Of a DNA stretch of 64,000 nt, positions 18,281 to 28,312 are shown piece after piece. How positions within the stretch are numbered: position 1 is the first letter of the stretch; every line of letters begins with the position of its first letter. The position numbers and the translations under genes are program-made. This DNA comes from an uncultured Myxococcales bacterium (GTDB lineage Bacteria; Myxococcota_A; UBA9042; DTJE01), in assembly GCA_903936705.1 (NCBI GenBank), contig CAIZWN010000044.1, forward strand, positions 62,001 to 126,000. Reading direction: 5' to 3'. The notes beneath the pieces are model-generated. The model was given only the letters and a program-made list of their open reading frames with translations, made no database searches and was not told the DNA's origin.

Positions 18281-19217
18281 ATTCGTCAGGAAAGTTGACC
18301 CGCTCGCGTTCGACGACCCGTGGTCGCTTCAACACCTGCGTGTGGATCGCCCCGATATACTCGCCAAGAACGCCGATGAACATCAACTGCACGGACGAGA
18401 AGAAGAACAGGCCGATTACGATGGGCGCCATACCCAACTGGAACGAATCCCACATAAAGAGCTTGTAGACGAAGTAGCCGACCGCAACAGCCAGACTCAG
18501 GAACGCAAGAAGGAACCCTGCCATCGTGGCCAGGCGCAGCGGCACCTTGGTGTGGTTGGTGATCCCCAGCATCGCCATGTCGAAAAGCGTGTAGAAGCCG
18601 TTCTTGGTCTTCCCGCGCTTTCGAACAGGCTGGTGGTAGAAAACCTCGGCGCGCTGGTAGCCCAGGTCGCAGATGAGCCCCCTGAAATAGGGGTATGGGT
18701 CATCAATCAGCCGCAACTGCATGATCACCTGCTGATCATACAGGCCAAACCCGGTGAAATTCCTGACCAGCTCAATGTCGGAAAGTCGCGTGATTACCGA
18801 ATAGTATGCCTTGCGCAGCGCAAAGACCAACGACGGTTCCTCGCTGCCGGACTTGATTCCAACGACGACCTTGTAGCCTTCCTCCCACTTTGCCAGGAAC
18901 ATCGGAATCATCTCGGGAGGGTCCTGGAGGTCCGATGTCAGAGACAGGACAGCCTCACCCCGGGCCTGAAGCAGGCCGTGAAAAGGAGAACGGATGTGCC
19001 CGAAGTTGCGCTGGTTGACGATGACGCGAACACGTGAATCGCTCGCGGCGATCCCCCGCAGGATATCGACGGTACCATCGCTGGAATGGTTGTCGATGAA
19101 GATGTGCTCGTATGCGTATTGAGGCAGACCGGTAAAAACCTCGCGAACCCGGTCGATCAACTCGCGAACGTTCTCTTCCTCGTTGAAACAGGCCGACACC
19201 ACCGAAATCATCTTCAT
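18258..19217 (-). CDS. GtrB/DPM1-like polyprenyl-phosphate glycosyltransferase (GT2)
   Basis: 319 residues. The GT2 domain has [12 protein letters not shown], the metal-binding [10 protein letters not shown] and NFTGFGLYD, all typical of enzymes that move a sugar from an NDP donor to undecaprenyl phosphate on the inner face of the membrane. The C-terminus has two hydrophobic helices, as in GtrB and ArnC. The lipid-linked sugar would then be flipped and used by a GT-C enzyme; the large membrane protein at 26690-28309 is a candidate user. The gene overlaps the flippase-like gene upstream by four bases (ATGA) and the convergent rfbH at its 3' end. Confidence 0.9.
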   Translation of the reverse strand: MKMISVVSACFNEEENVRELIDRVREVFTGLPQYAYEHIFIDNHSSDGTVDILRGIAASDSRVRVIVNQRNFGHIRSPFHGLLQARGEAVLSLTSDLQDPPEMIPMFLAKWEEGYKVVVGIKSGSEEPSLVFALRKAYYSVITRLSDIELVRNFTGFGLYDQQVIMQLRLIDDPYPYFRGLICDLGYQRAEVFYHQPVRKRGKTKNGFYTLFDMAMLGITNHTKVPLRLATMAGFLLAFLSLAVAVGYFVYKLFMWDSFQLGMAPIVIGLFFFSSVQLMFIGVLGEYIGAIHTQVLKRPRVVERERVNFPDESTGGKSA

Positions 19218-20497
19218 GATTCTTTAGCCTCCAAGCCTCTGACTCGCCGACGATGTCTGTAGATCAAGGCTGTGACGGGAACCCCGGCAACCACCATAAG
19301 AAGGTTGGACACGGCAACATCCATCATGGTCCCGTATCGCGCCGTCAGCCAGACTATCGCCAGTACCAGCAGGCCTCCAACCAGGCTTGGGATGAGCATC
19401 GGTTCACGACCCTCTGCCCGAAGGAAGACGGCGATACAGCCAACGATGTGATGGACGACGGCGCAGGAAAGAATCACCGCGGTCATCGCGGGGGCAGTCA
19501 ACCGTTCCGCAAACACCATCCCCTGTTCCCGGGCAAACCACAGCAGCAGAATCAGAGCGGTCGTCCCGATTGCGGATAAAACGGTCGAGCGCAGAAGAAT
19601 CACCGGGAATTCAGCATCAAGCTCACGAAACCTGCGACCGACCAGCATCGATGTATAGCGCGCCGTCTGACTCATCGGCCACGCCAGCGTGATCGAGATC
19701 AGAAGATTCATCATCGCGATAGCCAGGCCGAACTGACCAGCCAGCACCGGTCCCTTTTCGTACATGATCAGCGGTGAAAATGCCCGAAAGATCAGGAATC
19801 CCGACAGCCAACTCAGCCCGATCTTCCATTGAAATGGCCAACTCTCCTTCATCCATTGATCGGTCTTGAACCGGGTGGTGTCCGTGGAAAATCGCAGCGG
19901 ATCACCAAGCCGAAGCCATGCCGCTGATGCCAGGCCCCGCGTGACGGCAAGAACGGCCAGGCTCCACAAGCCGGCTCCAAAATACAAGGCAACCAGACAC
20001 GCTGATGCGCCCAGCAACTCGGCCACCAGGCGCAGTCGCCACATCGGGGTCACGTTCCCGCCGCCCTCCCGAAGGGACATCCCAGGAAGGCTCCACTGCG
20101 AGACAAGAATTCCCAGCAGATAAGCTACCCAAGGGGCAGGCCAGGAAATCGGGGCCGACGAGGACTCCAAAGCGGCACCGGAAAACACAAACCAGCCGAG
20201 CCCGGCAACTACGACCGCTGTTACTGCCGACAACAGCACGTTGAACCTGTTAACAAATCGACCAAGTCCTGGAAGATCGTGTGTTCGTCCCGCCCCAACC
20301 ATGCGGCCGGCCGTCACCAGTGTGGCGTAGGAAAGGCCGAAATCCGAGATCTGCAACAAGCCACCAAGACTTAGGAACGAGAAAAAGAAGCCCTGCTCCC
20401 CAGGCGTCAGACGCAGCGTGGCCAACCAGGCGACAGCAAACATGCCGATGCCGGCACCAGCCGTGCTTGACATCGCCAGGATGGCGCGCACCTTCAT
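19214..20497 (-). CDS. Wzx-like polysaccharide/oligosaccharide flippase
   Basis: About 427 residues with roughly twelve hydrophobic segments and few charged loops, the pattern of the MOP-superfamily flippases that move lipid-linked O-units across the inner membrane. Characteristic stretches are GEQGFFFSFLSLGGLLQISDFGL near the start and paired helices throughout; sequence motifs are poorly conserved in this family. I chose the ATG at 20497, which has GGGGGAG upstream and opens with the first helix, over a start at 20587 that adds 30 unlike residues. It overlaps the GtrB-like gene by four bases, so the two form an operon. The substrate is not predictable. Confidence 0.82.
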   Translation of the reverse strand: MKVRAILAMSSTAGAGIGMFAVAWLATLRLTPGEQGFFFSFLSLGGLLQISDFGLSYATLVTAGRMVGAGRTHDLPGLGRFVNRFNVLLSAVTAVVVAGLGWFVFSGAALESSSAPISWPAPWVAYLLGILVSQWSLPGMSLREGGGNVTPMWRLRLVAELLGASACLVALYFGAGLWSLAVLAVTRGLASAAWLRLGDPLRFSTDTTRFKTDQWMKESWPFQWKIGLSWLSGFLIFRAFSPLIMYEKGPVLAGQFGLAIAMMNLLISITLAWPMSQTARYTSMLVGRRFRELDAEFPVILLRSTVLSAIGTTALILLLWFAREQGMVFAERLTAPAMTAVILSCAVVHHIVGCIAVFLRAEGREPMLIPSLVGGLLVLAIVWLTARYGTMMDVAVSNLLMVVAGVPVTALIYRHRRRVRGLEAKES

Positions 20498-20670
20498 CGT
20501 CAGCCAGCTCCCCCGGTTGCCTTGTCGATGTGCCGGGCAGATGCTCCGCACACCTGTCAAAATCCGGTTTGAAAAGTACGACCGCACCCAGTATCCGGGC
20601 CGATTCCTGTTCCGTCAAGCGCATCGGCAAAGCTTCCTAACCCTCGCCGCGACTGCTAGAGTACGACGCA

Positions 20671-21696
20671 ATGAAGTCGTCAACCGACAGTTTTGTCCTG
20701 ACCATCGCGATTCCAACCTTCGATCGCAACCAGCACCTTGAGCGCTGTGTCGGCATTCTTCTGCCCCAGCTACGGCCCGGGGTGCAACTGGTGATCTGCG
20801 ACAATGCGTCGCCCAACCCAGTCTCGGAATCTCTTGCAGCGCTGCTGGCATCTGGAGCCGATGGACGTGTTCAGGTAATACGCAACCGCTGCAACATCGG
20901 CGGCAACGCCAACATTTTGCGCTGCCTGGAGGAATGTCAAACCGAGTGGGTCTGGGTGCTGGGCGATGATGACGAACCCCTGCCCAACGCGGTAGATCAG
21001 ATTCTTCAGGACATTGAGACCGCCGACGAATCGCTTGTCAGCGTCAACTACAAGTGCGAGTTGTTTGACCGCGAGAGGGCCCTGGATCTGGAGGGAACCG
21101 AAGCCTTTCTGCGAGATATGGATTCGCTGTCCAATGTGCTGTTCCTGTCAACCAGCATCTTTCGCGCGCCGGCTCTGGTGCAGCACCTGCGACTTGCCTA
21201 CTCGTATTCCTATTCGTTGATGCCACACGTGATCGCGCTTGCGTTCGCCCTGGGGAATCATGGCAAAGTCACTCTGGCAATGAACCGGATCGTTTCGTGG
21301 CACCAGGGGGAATTCGGCCAGATGTGGTCGGTCGTGAATGCGGCACTGGCTTTTCCAACCCTGCTGGACGTGCCTCCCTTGCACCGCTATCGCCAGGTTC
21401 TTGCCAGGAAGATGGAACAGGACGTGCATCCCGAGATTCTGGGATTGGCAAGGCAACTTCTGATGCTGGCTTGTCACGAAGGCGATTTTGCCGGGGCCCG
21501 CTGGACCTGGGGACAAATCTATTACCGGCGTTTCGCAGGCACTTCATGGTCATTTCGAAGGGTGGTGGCCAGATGCCTCACCCTTCTGTTCGTATTCCCG
21601 CGCCTGTCCCACCTGGTCGTGGAACGGCTGGCGCGACTGGTCCTGGGCAGGCGGGCAACCGTCAACACCATCCAGGATCGCGTTACACGAATATGA
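20671..21696 (+). CDS. Family 2 glycosyltransferase
   Basis: 341 residues, cytoplasmic or peripheral. The GT-A nucleotide-binding half opens with LTIAIPTFDRNQHLERC, then VICDNASP, NIGGNANILRC and the metal-binding triad in VLGDDDEPLP. The C-terminal part has basic and hydrophobic helices that probably touch the membrane. Donor and acceptor cannot be told from sequence. It is divergent from the flippase gene (intergenic 174 bases) and convergent with the HAD protein gene, and lies inside the glycan region. Confidence 0.88.
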   Translation: MKSSTDSFVLTIAIPTFDRNQHLERCVGILLPQLRPGVQLVICDNASPNPVSESLAALLASGADGRVQVIRNRCNIGGNANILRCLEECQTEWVWVLGDDDEPLPNAVDQILQDIETADESLVSVNYKCELFDRERALDLEGTEAFLRDMDSLSNVLFLSTSIFRAPALVQHLRLAYSYSYSLMPHVIALAFALGNHGKVTLAMNRIVSWHQGEFGQMWSVVNAALAFPTLLDVPPLHRYRQVLARKMEQDVHPEILGLARQLLMLACHEGDFAGARWTWGQIYYRRFAGTSWSFRRVVARCLTLLFVFPRLSHLVVERLARLVLGRRATVNTIQDRVTRI

Positions 21697-21735
21697 TCTC
21701 GCTTTAGATCCGGCATGCAGCCACCAGGTCCGTCG

Positions 21736-23598
21736 TCACGACGCCAGCCTTCTGGCCAGGCGGATCAATCCGGTCTTGAACACGATCCAATCGCAACACA
21801 GCCAGAACACTCCACCGGGAAGGCCGGCAGTACGAACGGCCCAGGCCCCTTTCCATGGACAAGCAAAGCCCTTGATCCACGCGATCGGATGCCGCCATGC
21901 GGCCACATGCTGCCGCCCCCACAGCCGGACGCTGTAGTCGGAATGGGACTCCTCGCAAGTTAGCCTTTCGGCCAGAACCATCGCGTCCTTCCCGGGAAAA
22001 TGTGAAAGCCGGAACAGCCGACTGTCCGACATGCGCTTCAATCTGTCCTGGAACACAAGATTGTTCGCCGGGCTGTGCCTGACGGCTCCGGCAATCAGTC
22101 GCAGCGAAAGAAGGATCCCCTGCCGAACAGCAAGAAGCTCCTCGGGATCGTCTTGTTCTGGTGAAGGTTCCTTGCAGATTGATTCCAGCAGGCCATACAG
22201 GTCCCAGGCCGATTTTTCCGCCAGCGATTCCCTTGATTCCTGGTCGGCGACAAGTCCAACATCGCCCAGGCGCAGGTTTTCCTTGCCTCGCTCGGACCAC
22301 CTTGCAAAGAAGGCCCAGCGCGTCCGGATCGCCGGAACGGCGGCATCGAACATCCTCCCGATGCTTCCCCGCCAGCCGATGTCAACGAACATGAAATCGG
22401 GACCCAGCGCCAGAAGCTCGGCAGCAAGGGACTCACGGGTTTCGCCGGCTATTTTGGCGAGGACAGGGAAGCGAACACCAGCAACCTCGGATTCGAACTC
22501 CAACAGCGAATAGTCATCTGGCGAACAGCCTGGAAACAGATTGGAAAACTCGACTCCCAGCCACGCTGCCGCCTGAACTGGACCCATTGCAGCGGCCTTG
22601 ACCTCCCTTGCGTCGCCCAGGGCCGAAACGGCATCCGCTGGGGTCATGATGCTTGCAAGTCGAGCTCGGCAGCGAGGAATCAGTGAGTAACCAAAGGTGT
22701 CATCCCGGTCGAACACCTCCCGCGACCATGCCTCGGCGCACATCTTCAGAAACCAGCCGTCCCTTGCAACGAAAACAAACCTACCGCTTGGCTGGTCCGA
22801 TGGAAGCAACGCAAACAACTTCAGACAGAACAGCGCAAACACCGGGCCCAGTTCCGAAAAACCCAATCGAAATGCGCGGCTGCATCGATCCTGACCAGGT
22901 TCAGTTTCGGCCGCTGGAACCACCCTCGCGCTGATTCCTTCGGCTGCCGCTGAAAATCCATCCGCCAACCGATCGTCCCCGATGTGCAGCAACTGGCATC
23001 CCGCGAAATCCTTGGACAGACGATGCAATCCGCCCCTGAACTTCCCGCGAGCATGATCACAGGACGAATGGATCGAGGAAGCCGGAAAACGATCGATGCC
23101 TGATTTCCCCAGGAGGGCAGCCAGATCACCGGCACCGAACCGGGAATCCGAACATAAGGACACTTTCTTCCCGGCGGCCAACGCCTGTTCAACGATGGTC
23201 ATGGCCGCCGTATTCGAAGATGTGGTGGCGGCCAAAGCCTCCAGTTCAACGGCGTGAATGGCGTTGGCGAATTCAGGCGCCAGCCCGACCAGCGAACAAT
23301 ATCGTTCCCATATTGCAAGCGATGAACACTCCGGATCGCCGTCAACGGCCCGCCTGGAGTCGGCAACGGCCGCGTCGAAAGCACTCCCTGGCTGAACAAG
23401 TGATCCCAGGATGCCAGCGATCGCCCGCTGTTCCCAGTCGGGATCAAGTCGCGCAAGAACGGTGCCGAAGCAGTCGAACGAAATGTGACCAAATCCTGTG
23501 GTATCAACAGACTTCCAATCGGATTTCGAGGCCCGACCCGAGAGCGCCCCCCCGACCAATCTGGCTGCGGTTTGCAACTTGTGCAGAAAGGAATCCAC
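21736..23598 (-). CDS. Large HAD-superfamily protein of glycan clusters (COG5610-like)
   Basis: 620 residues. The N-terminal HAD domain has the nucleophile motif SFDCFGTVL, a Ser in LCSDSRFG, a lysine region ARGKFRGG, and the acidic motif HIGDDRLAD. All the catalytic positions of an active HAD hydrolase are therefore present. The C-terminal ~370 residues contain FVFVARDGWFLK and resemble the long HAD proteins common in LPS and capsule clusters; their role is not established. It is the last gene of the minus-strand run that begins near 34343, 51 bases after the TPP enzyme, and is convergent with the GT2 gene. Confidence 0.75.
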   Translation of the reverse strand: MDSFLHKLQTAARLVGGALSGRASKSDWKSVDTTGFGHISFDCFGTVLARLDPDWEQRAIAGILGSLVQPGSAFDAAVADSRRAVDGDPECSSLAIWERYCSLVGLAPEFANAIHAVELEALAATTSSNTAAMTIVEQALAAGKKVSLCSDSRFGAGDLAALLGKSGIDRFPASSIHSSCDHARGKFRGGLHRLSKDFAGCQLLHIGDDRLADGFSAAAEGISARVVPAAETEPGQDRCSRAFRLGFSELGPVFALFCLKLFALLPSDQPSGRFVFVARDGWFLKMCAEAWSREVFDRDDTFGYSLIPRCRARLASIMTPADAVSALGDAREVKAAAMGPVQAAAWLGVEFSNLFPGCSPDDYSLLEFESEVAGVRFPVLAKIAGETRESLAAELLALGPDFMFVDIGWRGSIGRMFDAAVPAIRTRWAFFARWSERGKENLRLGDVGLVADQESRESLAEKSAWDLYGLLESICKEPSPEQDDPEELLAVRQGILLSLRLIAGAVRHSPANNLVFQDRLKRMSDSRLFRLSHFPGKDAMVLAERLTCEESHSDYSVRLWGRQHVAAWRHPIAWIKGFACPWKGAWAVRTAGLPGGVFWLCCDWIVFKTGLIRLARRLAS

Positions 23599-23649
23599 TT
23601 TTTGATAGCCTCATGCCAGCCTGGACAATCGGTCGCCCCAATACGGTAA

Positions 23650-25452
23650 TCAGGGTCGCGATACGGTGTTCAGCGCCATTTCTGCGGAATCCAGGAATGG
23701 CCACATGTCATCAAGCGCTCTCGATACCATCCGGCCGTCCGGAAGGCGTTCCGATGCCACCTTGGGCGCAAACTGGCAATCGGGGTCCACCCGCACCACA
23801 CAGAACGTCGGACCAGGCAGTTCAAGGACATCGCGAACGGTACACTCGACCTGTTCAGGACTTTCAATCACGAAGGATTGCAGCCCGAATGCCTCGGCCA
23901 GCCTGGCAAAGTCGGGAAAGCCGACGCCCGATTCGCATCCGCACCCGACATACGGCAACCCGAAATGATTCTTCTGCGACTGTCTGATCGAGGCATAACC
24001 GCCGTTGTCCAACAGGAAGATCTTGACCGGAAGGCGATGTTCGGCCAGCGTCGCCAGTTCCTGAACATTCATCATCAGGCTGCCGTCACCCGCAAGGCAG
24101 ACTACCCGCTGTCCGGTGCCAATCGCAGCTCCAATCGAGGCCGGAAGATCGTAGCCCATCGATGCGCATCCGCTGTTGCAGATCATTCGCGCCCCGCCAC
24201 GAACAACTCCGGCCTGGAACAGAGCGATGCTGGCGGTGCCGTTTGCCGACACCAGCGTGTCGCCGGTATCCATCAAGCTGGTCAGGTGCTGGACAAACCG
24301 GTATGGGTCTATCCGATTCGATCTGACCGGATGATCCCCAAGAACCGGATATCGCACCAGTCGCTCCTGGCACCATGCCAGCCACGCATTCCATTGCTCG
24401 CGCATCGGCGGGGAGCCTGCTGGAAGAAGCCGACTGAATGCCCCAAGGAAGAAGCCTGCATCGGCATGGATCGCGATGTCGGGCCGCAACGTTGGCTTGT
24501 CCAGTTCGGCCCTGTCGATATCCACGACGACCTTCCTGGCGTTGGGCGCGAACATTGCCCATGAATATCCAATCTGCCTGATGTTGTTGCGGGTGCCGAC
24601 GAACAGGATCAGGTCGGCCGACTGCAGTGCAAAGTTTCCAGCACGGGTGCCGATCGTGCCTATACGACCTATCCAGCGAGGCTCGTCCGACGGCACCAGA
24701 TCAAATCCGTTGAACGTGGTAACCACCGGAATATCAAGTGACGCCACGAGTTTCAGGAACTGCTGCCCAGCGCCAGCAAGCCGGATCCCGTGACCTGCTA
24801 CCAGTAGGGGCCGTCGCGAAACCTCAAGGGCTCGGACAGCCGATTCGACACCACGCAGTGCCTCGGCCTGATCGAACACAGGATCGGTCGCCGGGTCGAT
24901 CAACGTCGATGCCGGTGGCAACAAGACAGGAGCCCCTTGAACGTTCATCGGAACGTCCAGCCATACCGGCCCGGGGCGCCCCGAGGTCGCGGCTGCCAAG
25001 GCCTTGTCGACAAGCCCCAGCGCATCGGCCGGGTCCAGGATTGTCGCCGCAAACTTCGTAAGGGGCCGAACCAGGGACAGGATATCAACCTCCTGATCGC
25101 CCAGTTGCCGCAATGGGACCTGGCGACAGGAGGCGACGGTGGTCTCGTACTTGACCTGTCCGGAAATGTAGACGACAGGTACCGAATCGGTCCACTGCCC
25201 AAGAAGACCAGTCAAGGTGTTCGTGCCACCCGGTCCGGTTGTCACGTTTACGGCTACCGGACGTCCGGTAGACCTGACGTAGCCTTCGGCAGCCATCGCA
25301 CACGCCTGTTCGTGGTGGAAGAAGAAACACCGAAGGCCGTGGTGCTTGCCGAACGCATCGTTCAAGTGCATTGCGCCGCCGCCGGTGATCATGAACACGT
25401 GCCTGATTCCCAGTTCAAACAAGCGATCGGCTATGACGTCGGCAACGCGCAT
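23650..25452 (-). CDS. Thiamine diphosphate-dependent enzyme, acetolactate-synthase-like
   Basis: 600 residues in the three-domain TPP fold. The N-terminal domain has the catalytic glutamate in HHEQACAMAAEGY and a TTGPGGTNTLTG motif. The middle domain has LLVAGHGIRLAG. The C-terminal cofactor domain has GDGSLMMNVQEL and a following Asp-Asn-Gly-Gly, matching GDG-X~26-N. Homologues in polysaccharide clusters are generic TPP enzymes; one characterised example, YerE, adds a two-carbon unit from pyruvate to a CDP-keto-deoxy sugar formed by an RfbH-type enzyme. With RfbH at 16973 this role is possible but unproven. It lies 36 bases after the NeuB-like gene and 51 before the HAD gene. Confidence 0.85.
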   Translation of the reverse strand: MRVADVIADRLFELGIRHVFMITGGGAMHLNDAFGKHHGLRCFFFHHEQACAMAAEGYVRSTGRPVAVNVTTGPGGTNTLTGLLGQWTDSVPVVYISGQVKYETTVASCRQVPLRQLGDQEVDILSLVRPLTKFAATILDPADALGLVDKALAAATSGRPGPVWLDVPMNVQGAPVLLPPASTLIDPATDPVFDQAEALRGVESAVRALEVSRRPLLVAGHGIRLAGAGQQFLKLVASLDIPVVTTFNGFDLVPSDEPRWIGRIGTIGTRAGNFALQSADLILFVGTRNNIRQIGYSWAMFAPNARKVVVDIDRAELDKPTLRPDIAIHADAGFFLGAFSRLLPAGSPPMREQWNAWLAWCQERLVRYPVLGDHPVRSNRIDPYRFVQHLTSLMDTGDTLVSANGTASIALFQAGVVRGGARMICNSGCASMGYDLPASIGAAIGTGQRVVCLAGDGSLMMNVQELATLAEHRLPVKIFLLDNGGYASIRQSQKNHFGLPYVGCGCESGVGFPDFARLAEAFGLQSFVIESPEQVECTVRDVLELPGPTFCVVRVDPDCQFAPKVASERLPDGRMVSRALDDMWPFLDSAEMALNTVSRP

Positions 25453-25487
25453 CGTGGCAAATCTCCGCAGGAAGCACTTTCAGCGCG

Positions 25488-26567
25488 TCAAAGCCCACGA
25501 CCGTAAATCCGGGCCTTCAGCGATTCCACCTTTGCATACGGAACGTCGAGGATATCGATCATGATGGGTTCGTCCTGCTTGACAGGCGTCAGCAGCACCT
25601 CGCCCCGCAGCAATTCCCGACAGGAAATCTGCCCCCGCTGCAACGGTATCGCCAGGTACACGTCGTCGTCACTGAGAGCATGTCCTGCAGGCAAGTCGCG
25701 TTTGGCATAGACACCTCGGACCAGGCGGTCCAGGTAATCGGTCTCGAGTGGCGAAATCGACCGCCTTTGATCGGGCGAACCTCCGCACATCTCGCGAACC
25801 TTCTGCCATGCCTTGAACCACTCATCGATCTGGTGAGGCTGCGAGCAGTATGGCGAAACCGGGTGCTGCCCGTCATCGATATCGATGTGACGCTCGAACG
25901 TCCTGGCGCCCTTGGCGTAGGCGATCAATATCGACGACGTCCAGTCGTTGTGCTCGTGTGTCGACAAACCGATCACGAGATCCGGGTATCGTTCCTTCAG
26001 AAAGTCGATCTGGGAAAGTTCCAATTGCCAGTCCTCGGTCGGGTACATCGCAACACAGTGATTGATGGCCAAGGGGATGTTCCGGTTTCCGAAGAACTTG
26101 ACCAGGTCGTCAATGTCCTTCAGGGAGGATCCCCCTGTCGACACAATCACTGGCTTGCGCGTCTTTGCAATCTTTTCGATCAGTATCCAGTCGTTGATAT
26201 CCGACGACGCAACCTTGATGATTTCGATCCCAAGATTGACGCACAGATCGACCGAGCGCTCGTCGAAAGGCGTGGCCATAGGGATGCATCCGGCCTGACG
26301 GATACCGTTCACCAGAAGAACGAAATCCTCGTCTGACATCCGTGTCGCAACAGTCTTCTGGATGTACCGAATGTCGGTACGGTCACGAAAATCCTTGTGG
26401 ATGAAGCTCTGGACGTCCCTGAACTGCAACTTGATGGCAGCCCTGACATTGTTGAAACGGACGATGGTCGCGAACTCGTTAACGATTCGCAGACCGCGCT
26501 GGACCATGCCCCAGTGGTTGTTCGCCAGTTCCAGAACGAACAGGTCATCGAATATCTTGGCCTTCAT
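25488..26567 (-). CDS. NeuB-like nonulosonate (sialic acid type) synthase
   Basis: About 359 residues. The barrel starts with LELANNHWG and contains CIPMATPFDE, KVASSDIND, KPVIVSTGG, GLSTHEHND and FERHIDID, the active-site landmarks of PEP-condensing NeuB enzymes. A C-terminal SAF (antifreeze-like) domain follows (YAKRDLPAGHALSDDDV). It would condense PEP with an N-acyl hexosamine to form a nine-carbon acid; the exact substrate is open. The ATG at 26567 has GGGGG seven bases upstream. A GTG at 26693 overlapping the GT-C stop is in frame but adds 42 non-conserved residues. No NeuA or NeuC gene is present in the window. A sialidase is encoded 11 kb away. Confidence 0.88.
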   Translation of the reverse strand: MKAKIFDDLFVLELANNHWGMVQRGLRIVNEFATIVRFNNVRAAIKLQFRDVQSFIHKDFRDRTDIRYIQKTVATRMSDEDFVLLVNGIRQAGCIPMATPFDERSVDLCVNLGIEIIKVASSDINDWILIEKIAKTRKPVIVSTGGSSLKDIDDLVKFFGNRNIPLAINHCVAMYPTEDWQLELSQIDFLKERYPDLVIGLSTHEHNDWTSSILIAYAKGARTFERHIDIDDGQHPVSPYCSQPHQIDEWFKAWQKVREMCGGSPDQRRSISPLETDYLDRLVRGVYAKRDLPAGHALSDDDVYLAIPLQRGQISCRELLRGEVLLTPVKQDEPIMIDILDVPYAKVESLKARIYGRGL

Positions 26568-26689
26568 CGCCATACCCCCAGAAGCTCGGGAACACGCGGC
26601 ATTATTGCAGGGACATGCCGCGGGCTCAACATCGGACTCGACTCGGCCATGTCGGTGAACAAAAGATTTCCTGCTGAATGATTGGGGTG

Positions 26690-28309
26690 TCACCCGGAAG
26701 CGCTGCCGTTCAGAACGAACCTGGTCGCACGCAGCTCGTAGCCCTGATGCTGGTAGACCCGCTGTTCGACCTCAAGGTACCGCGTCCGAAGAATCTGCAA
26801 TTCCAACTGGTTATCAGGGTGATTCGGAAGTTCCAGATACCAGAGTTCGGAAGGCGCCTTGGAATCGGCAATCAGCGCCATGACGCGAAGATAGGTTGGA
26901 TTGACCACGTCGGAAGTGCACGCGGTCCTGCGATAGGTGCCGCGCTCCAATGGTCCCAGGGAAAACCAGTTGGCGTCGCGGTGCGTCACTATCGTGGTAC
27001 CAGTGTCGGGCCGAACATCCTGTAGGAAAGAATCCTGAAGGCGACCCAACTGCATGAATTCCAGGTTATAGACAAGCTGGTCGCGCCCGTAGCCGGCGTA
27101 TTCCTCGGTCACAGAGGTCATGTCCAGCAACTGGTGACGACCGAACGAAAAGGTTCCGAAGATCGCCCTTGATACCGGATCGGCAGTGACGAAGACCGAC
27201 GCCAGAAGCAATGTTGACAGAATCGCAAGGAATCCGCGCCTGACACCTGGAAGCCGAGGCAGCAGTTCGCGCAACGATGCACTGGCCAAAAGAAGCAACA
27301 ATGGGAACAGCGGCAGAAAGTAGCGCACGTTCACGAACGTGCGAAAGCGGGTCAGCACGAACAAAGCCCCCAGGAACACGAACGCGATGAAGGCCACGTC
27401 AAGACGCAGCGCAGGGTCGGTCCCGGGTCGAGCATCCGAAGCAGCCGATGTCGCGGCCGGTTTCCATGGACGACAGAAAACGACCCACGCAACCGGCAAG
27501 ATCGACAGCATCCACTGGAACTGCAGCACGAAGACCAGCAGCAGGTTGGCCAGCAACAGACGATCCAGATCCAGCCTCAGCAGCGATCCGACAAGGCCCA
27601 CCGCGTCCTGATTCGACCACAACAGCGCATGACTTGGGGTGGAGGCACGCATCGCCAGATAGCCACCAAAAACCAGTAACGGAATTCCCAGCGGCAGCAG
27701 TCGCGCAAGCCGAGCCAGGCGTTCCGCAGGTGTGCCCGGCGACAACAGAAGGGAAACAAGCGCGTGGCCCGAAACGGACAGACCGAAGAGCACGACACCT
27801 GACTCCTTGGAAAGCACCAATCCGGCACCTGCCAGCGCCGCCAGAAAATAGCGGCGCCGAAGAAGGGCCAGAAGAAAGGGGACAAAGAAGACAAGAACGC
27901 CAAAATCGGCGTTCAAATTCGCCATGCAGGCGTGGAAAGCCGGGTTGACGGCCATGGGAAGAACCAGCAACCACGACTCGGCAATGCCTGCCGTCGGAAA
28001 CAGATGCCGCACTACGCGAAAATAGGCCAGCAGGACAAGGCCTCCCAGCAGGAGGTTTGCAAGGCCCAGCATCATCAGATTGCATGAATCGGCCAGCAGC
28101 GACAGGCCCAGCGGGATGAAGTAGGCCATCGAAGGATGGCCGAAAAGGTTGAACGCCATCGGATTGAATGGGCCTGACAGGGCCTGCTGCAGATGGACAA
28201 GATACTGGCGCCCGTCCCACATCGGGACCTCGCCAATGTAGAACGAGGCAATCACCACATAAACAAGGAACACTACGGCGGGTGCCACAAACCGTGCCGC
28301 CGACTTCAT
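26690..28309 (-). CDS. Polytopic membrane protein, probable GT-C glycosyltransferase
   Basis: 539 residues with about ten or eleven hydrophobic helices followed by a ~100-residue C-terminal soluble region. After the first helix comes an acidic loop motif MWDGRQY, and a second in NLNADFGVLVFF, the loop acidic residues expected in GT-C enzymes that use a polyprenyl-phosphate sugar on the periplasmic face. The helix arrangement resembles GT39/GT83-type enzymes, but the family cannot be fixed by eye. It starts three bases after the nitrogenase-like gene, so the two appear cotranscribed. The GtrB-like enzyme could supply its donor; that link is inference. Confidence 0.7.
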   Translation of the reverse strand: MKSAARFVAPAVVFLVYVVIASFYIGEVPMWDGRQYLVHLQQALSGPFNPMAFNLFGHPSMAYFIPLGLSLLADSCNLMMLGLANLLLGGLVLLAYFRVVRHLFPTAGIAESWLLVLPMAVNPAFHACMANLNADFGVLVFFVPFLLALLRRRYFLAALAGAGLVLSKESGVVLFGLSVSGHALVSLLLSPGTPAERLARLARLLPLGIPLLVFGGYLAMRASTPSHALLWSNQDAVGLVGSLLRLDLDRLLLANLLLVFVLQFQWMLSILPVAWVVFCRPWKPAATSAASDARPGTDPALRLDVAFIAFVFLGALFVLTRFRTFVNVRYFLPLFPLLLLLASASLRELLPRLPGVRRGFLAILSTLLLASVFVTADPVSRAIFGTFSFGRHQLLDMTSVTEEYAGYGRDQLVYNLEFMQLGRLQDSFLQDVRPDTGTTIVTHRDANWFSLGPLERGTYRRTACTSDVVNPTYLRVMALIADSKAPSELWYLELPNHPDNQLELQILRTRYLEVEQRVYQHQGYELRATRFVLNGSASG

Positions 28310-28312
28310 GCG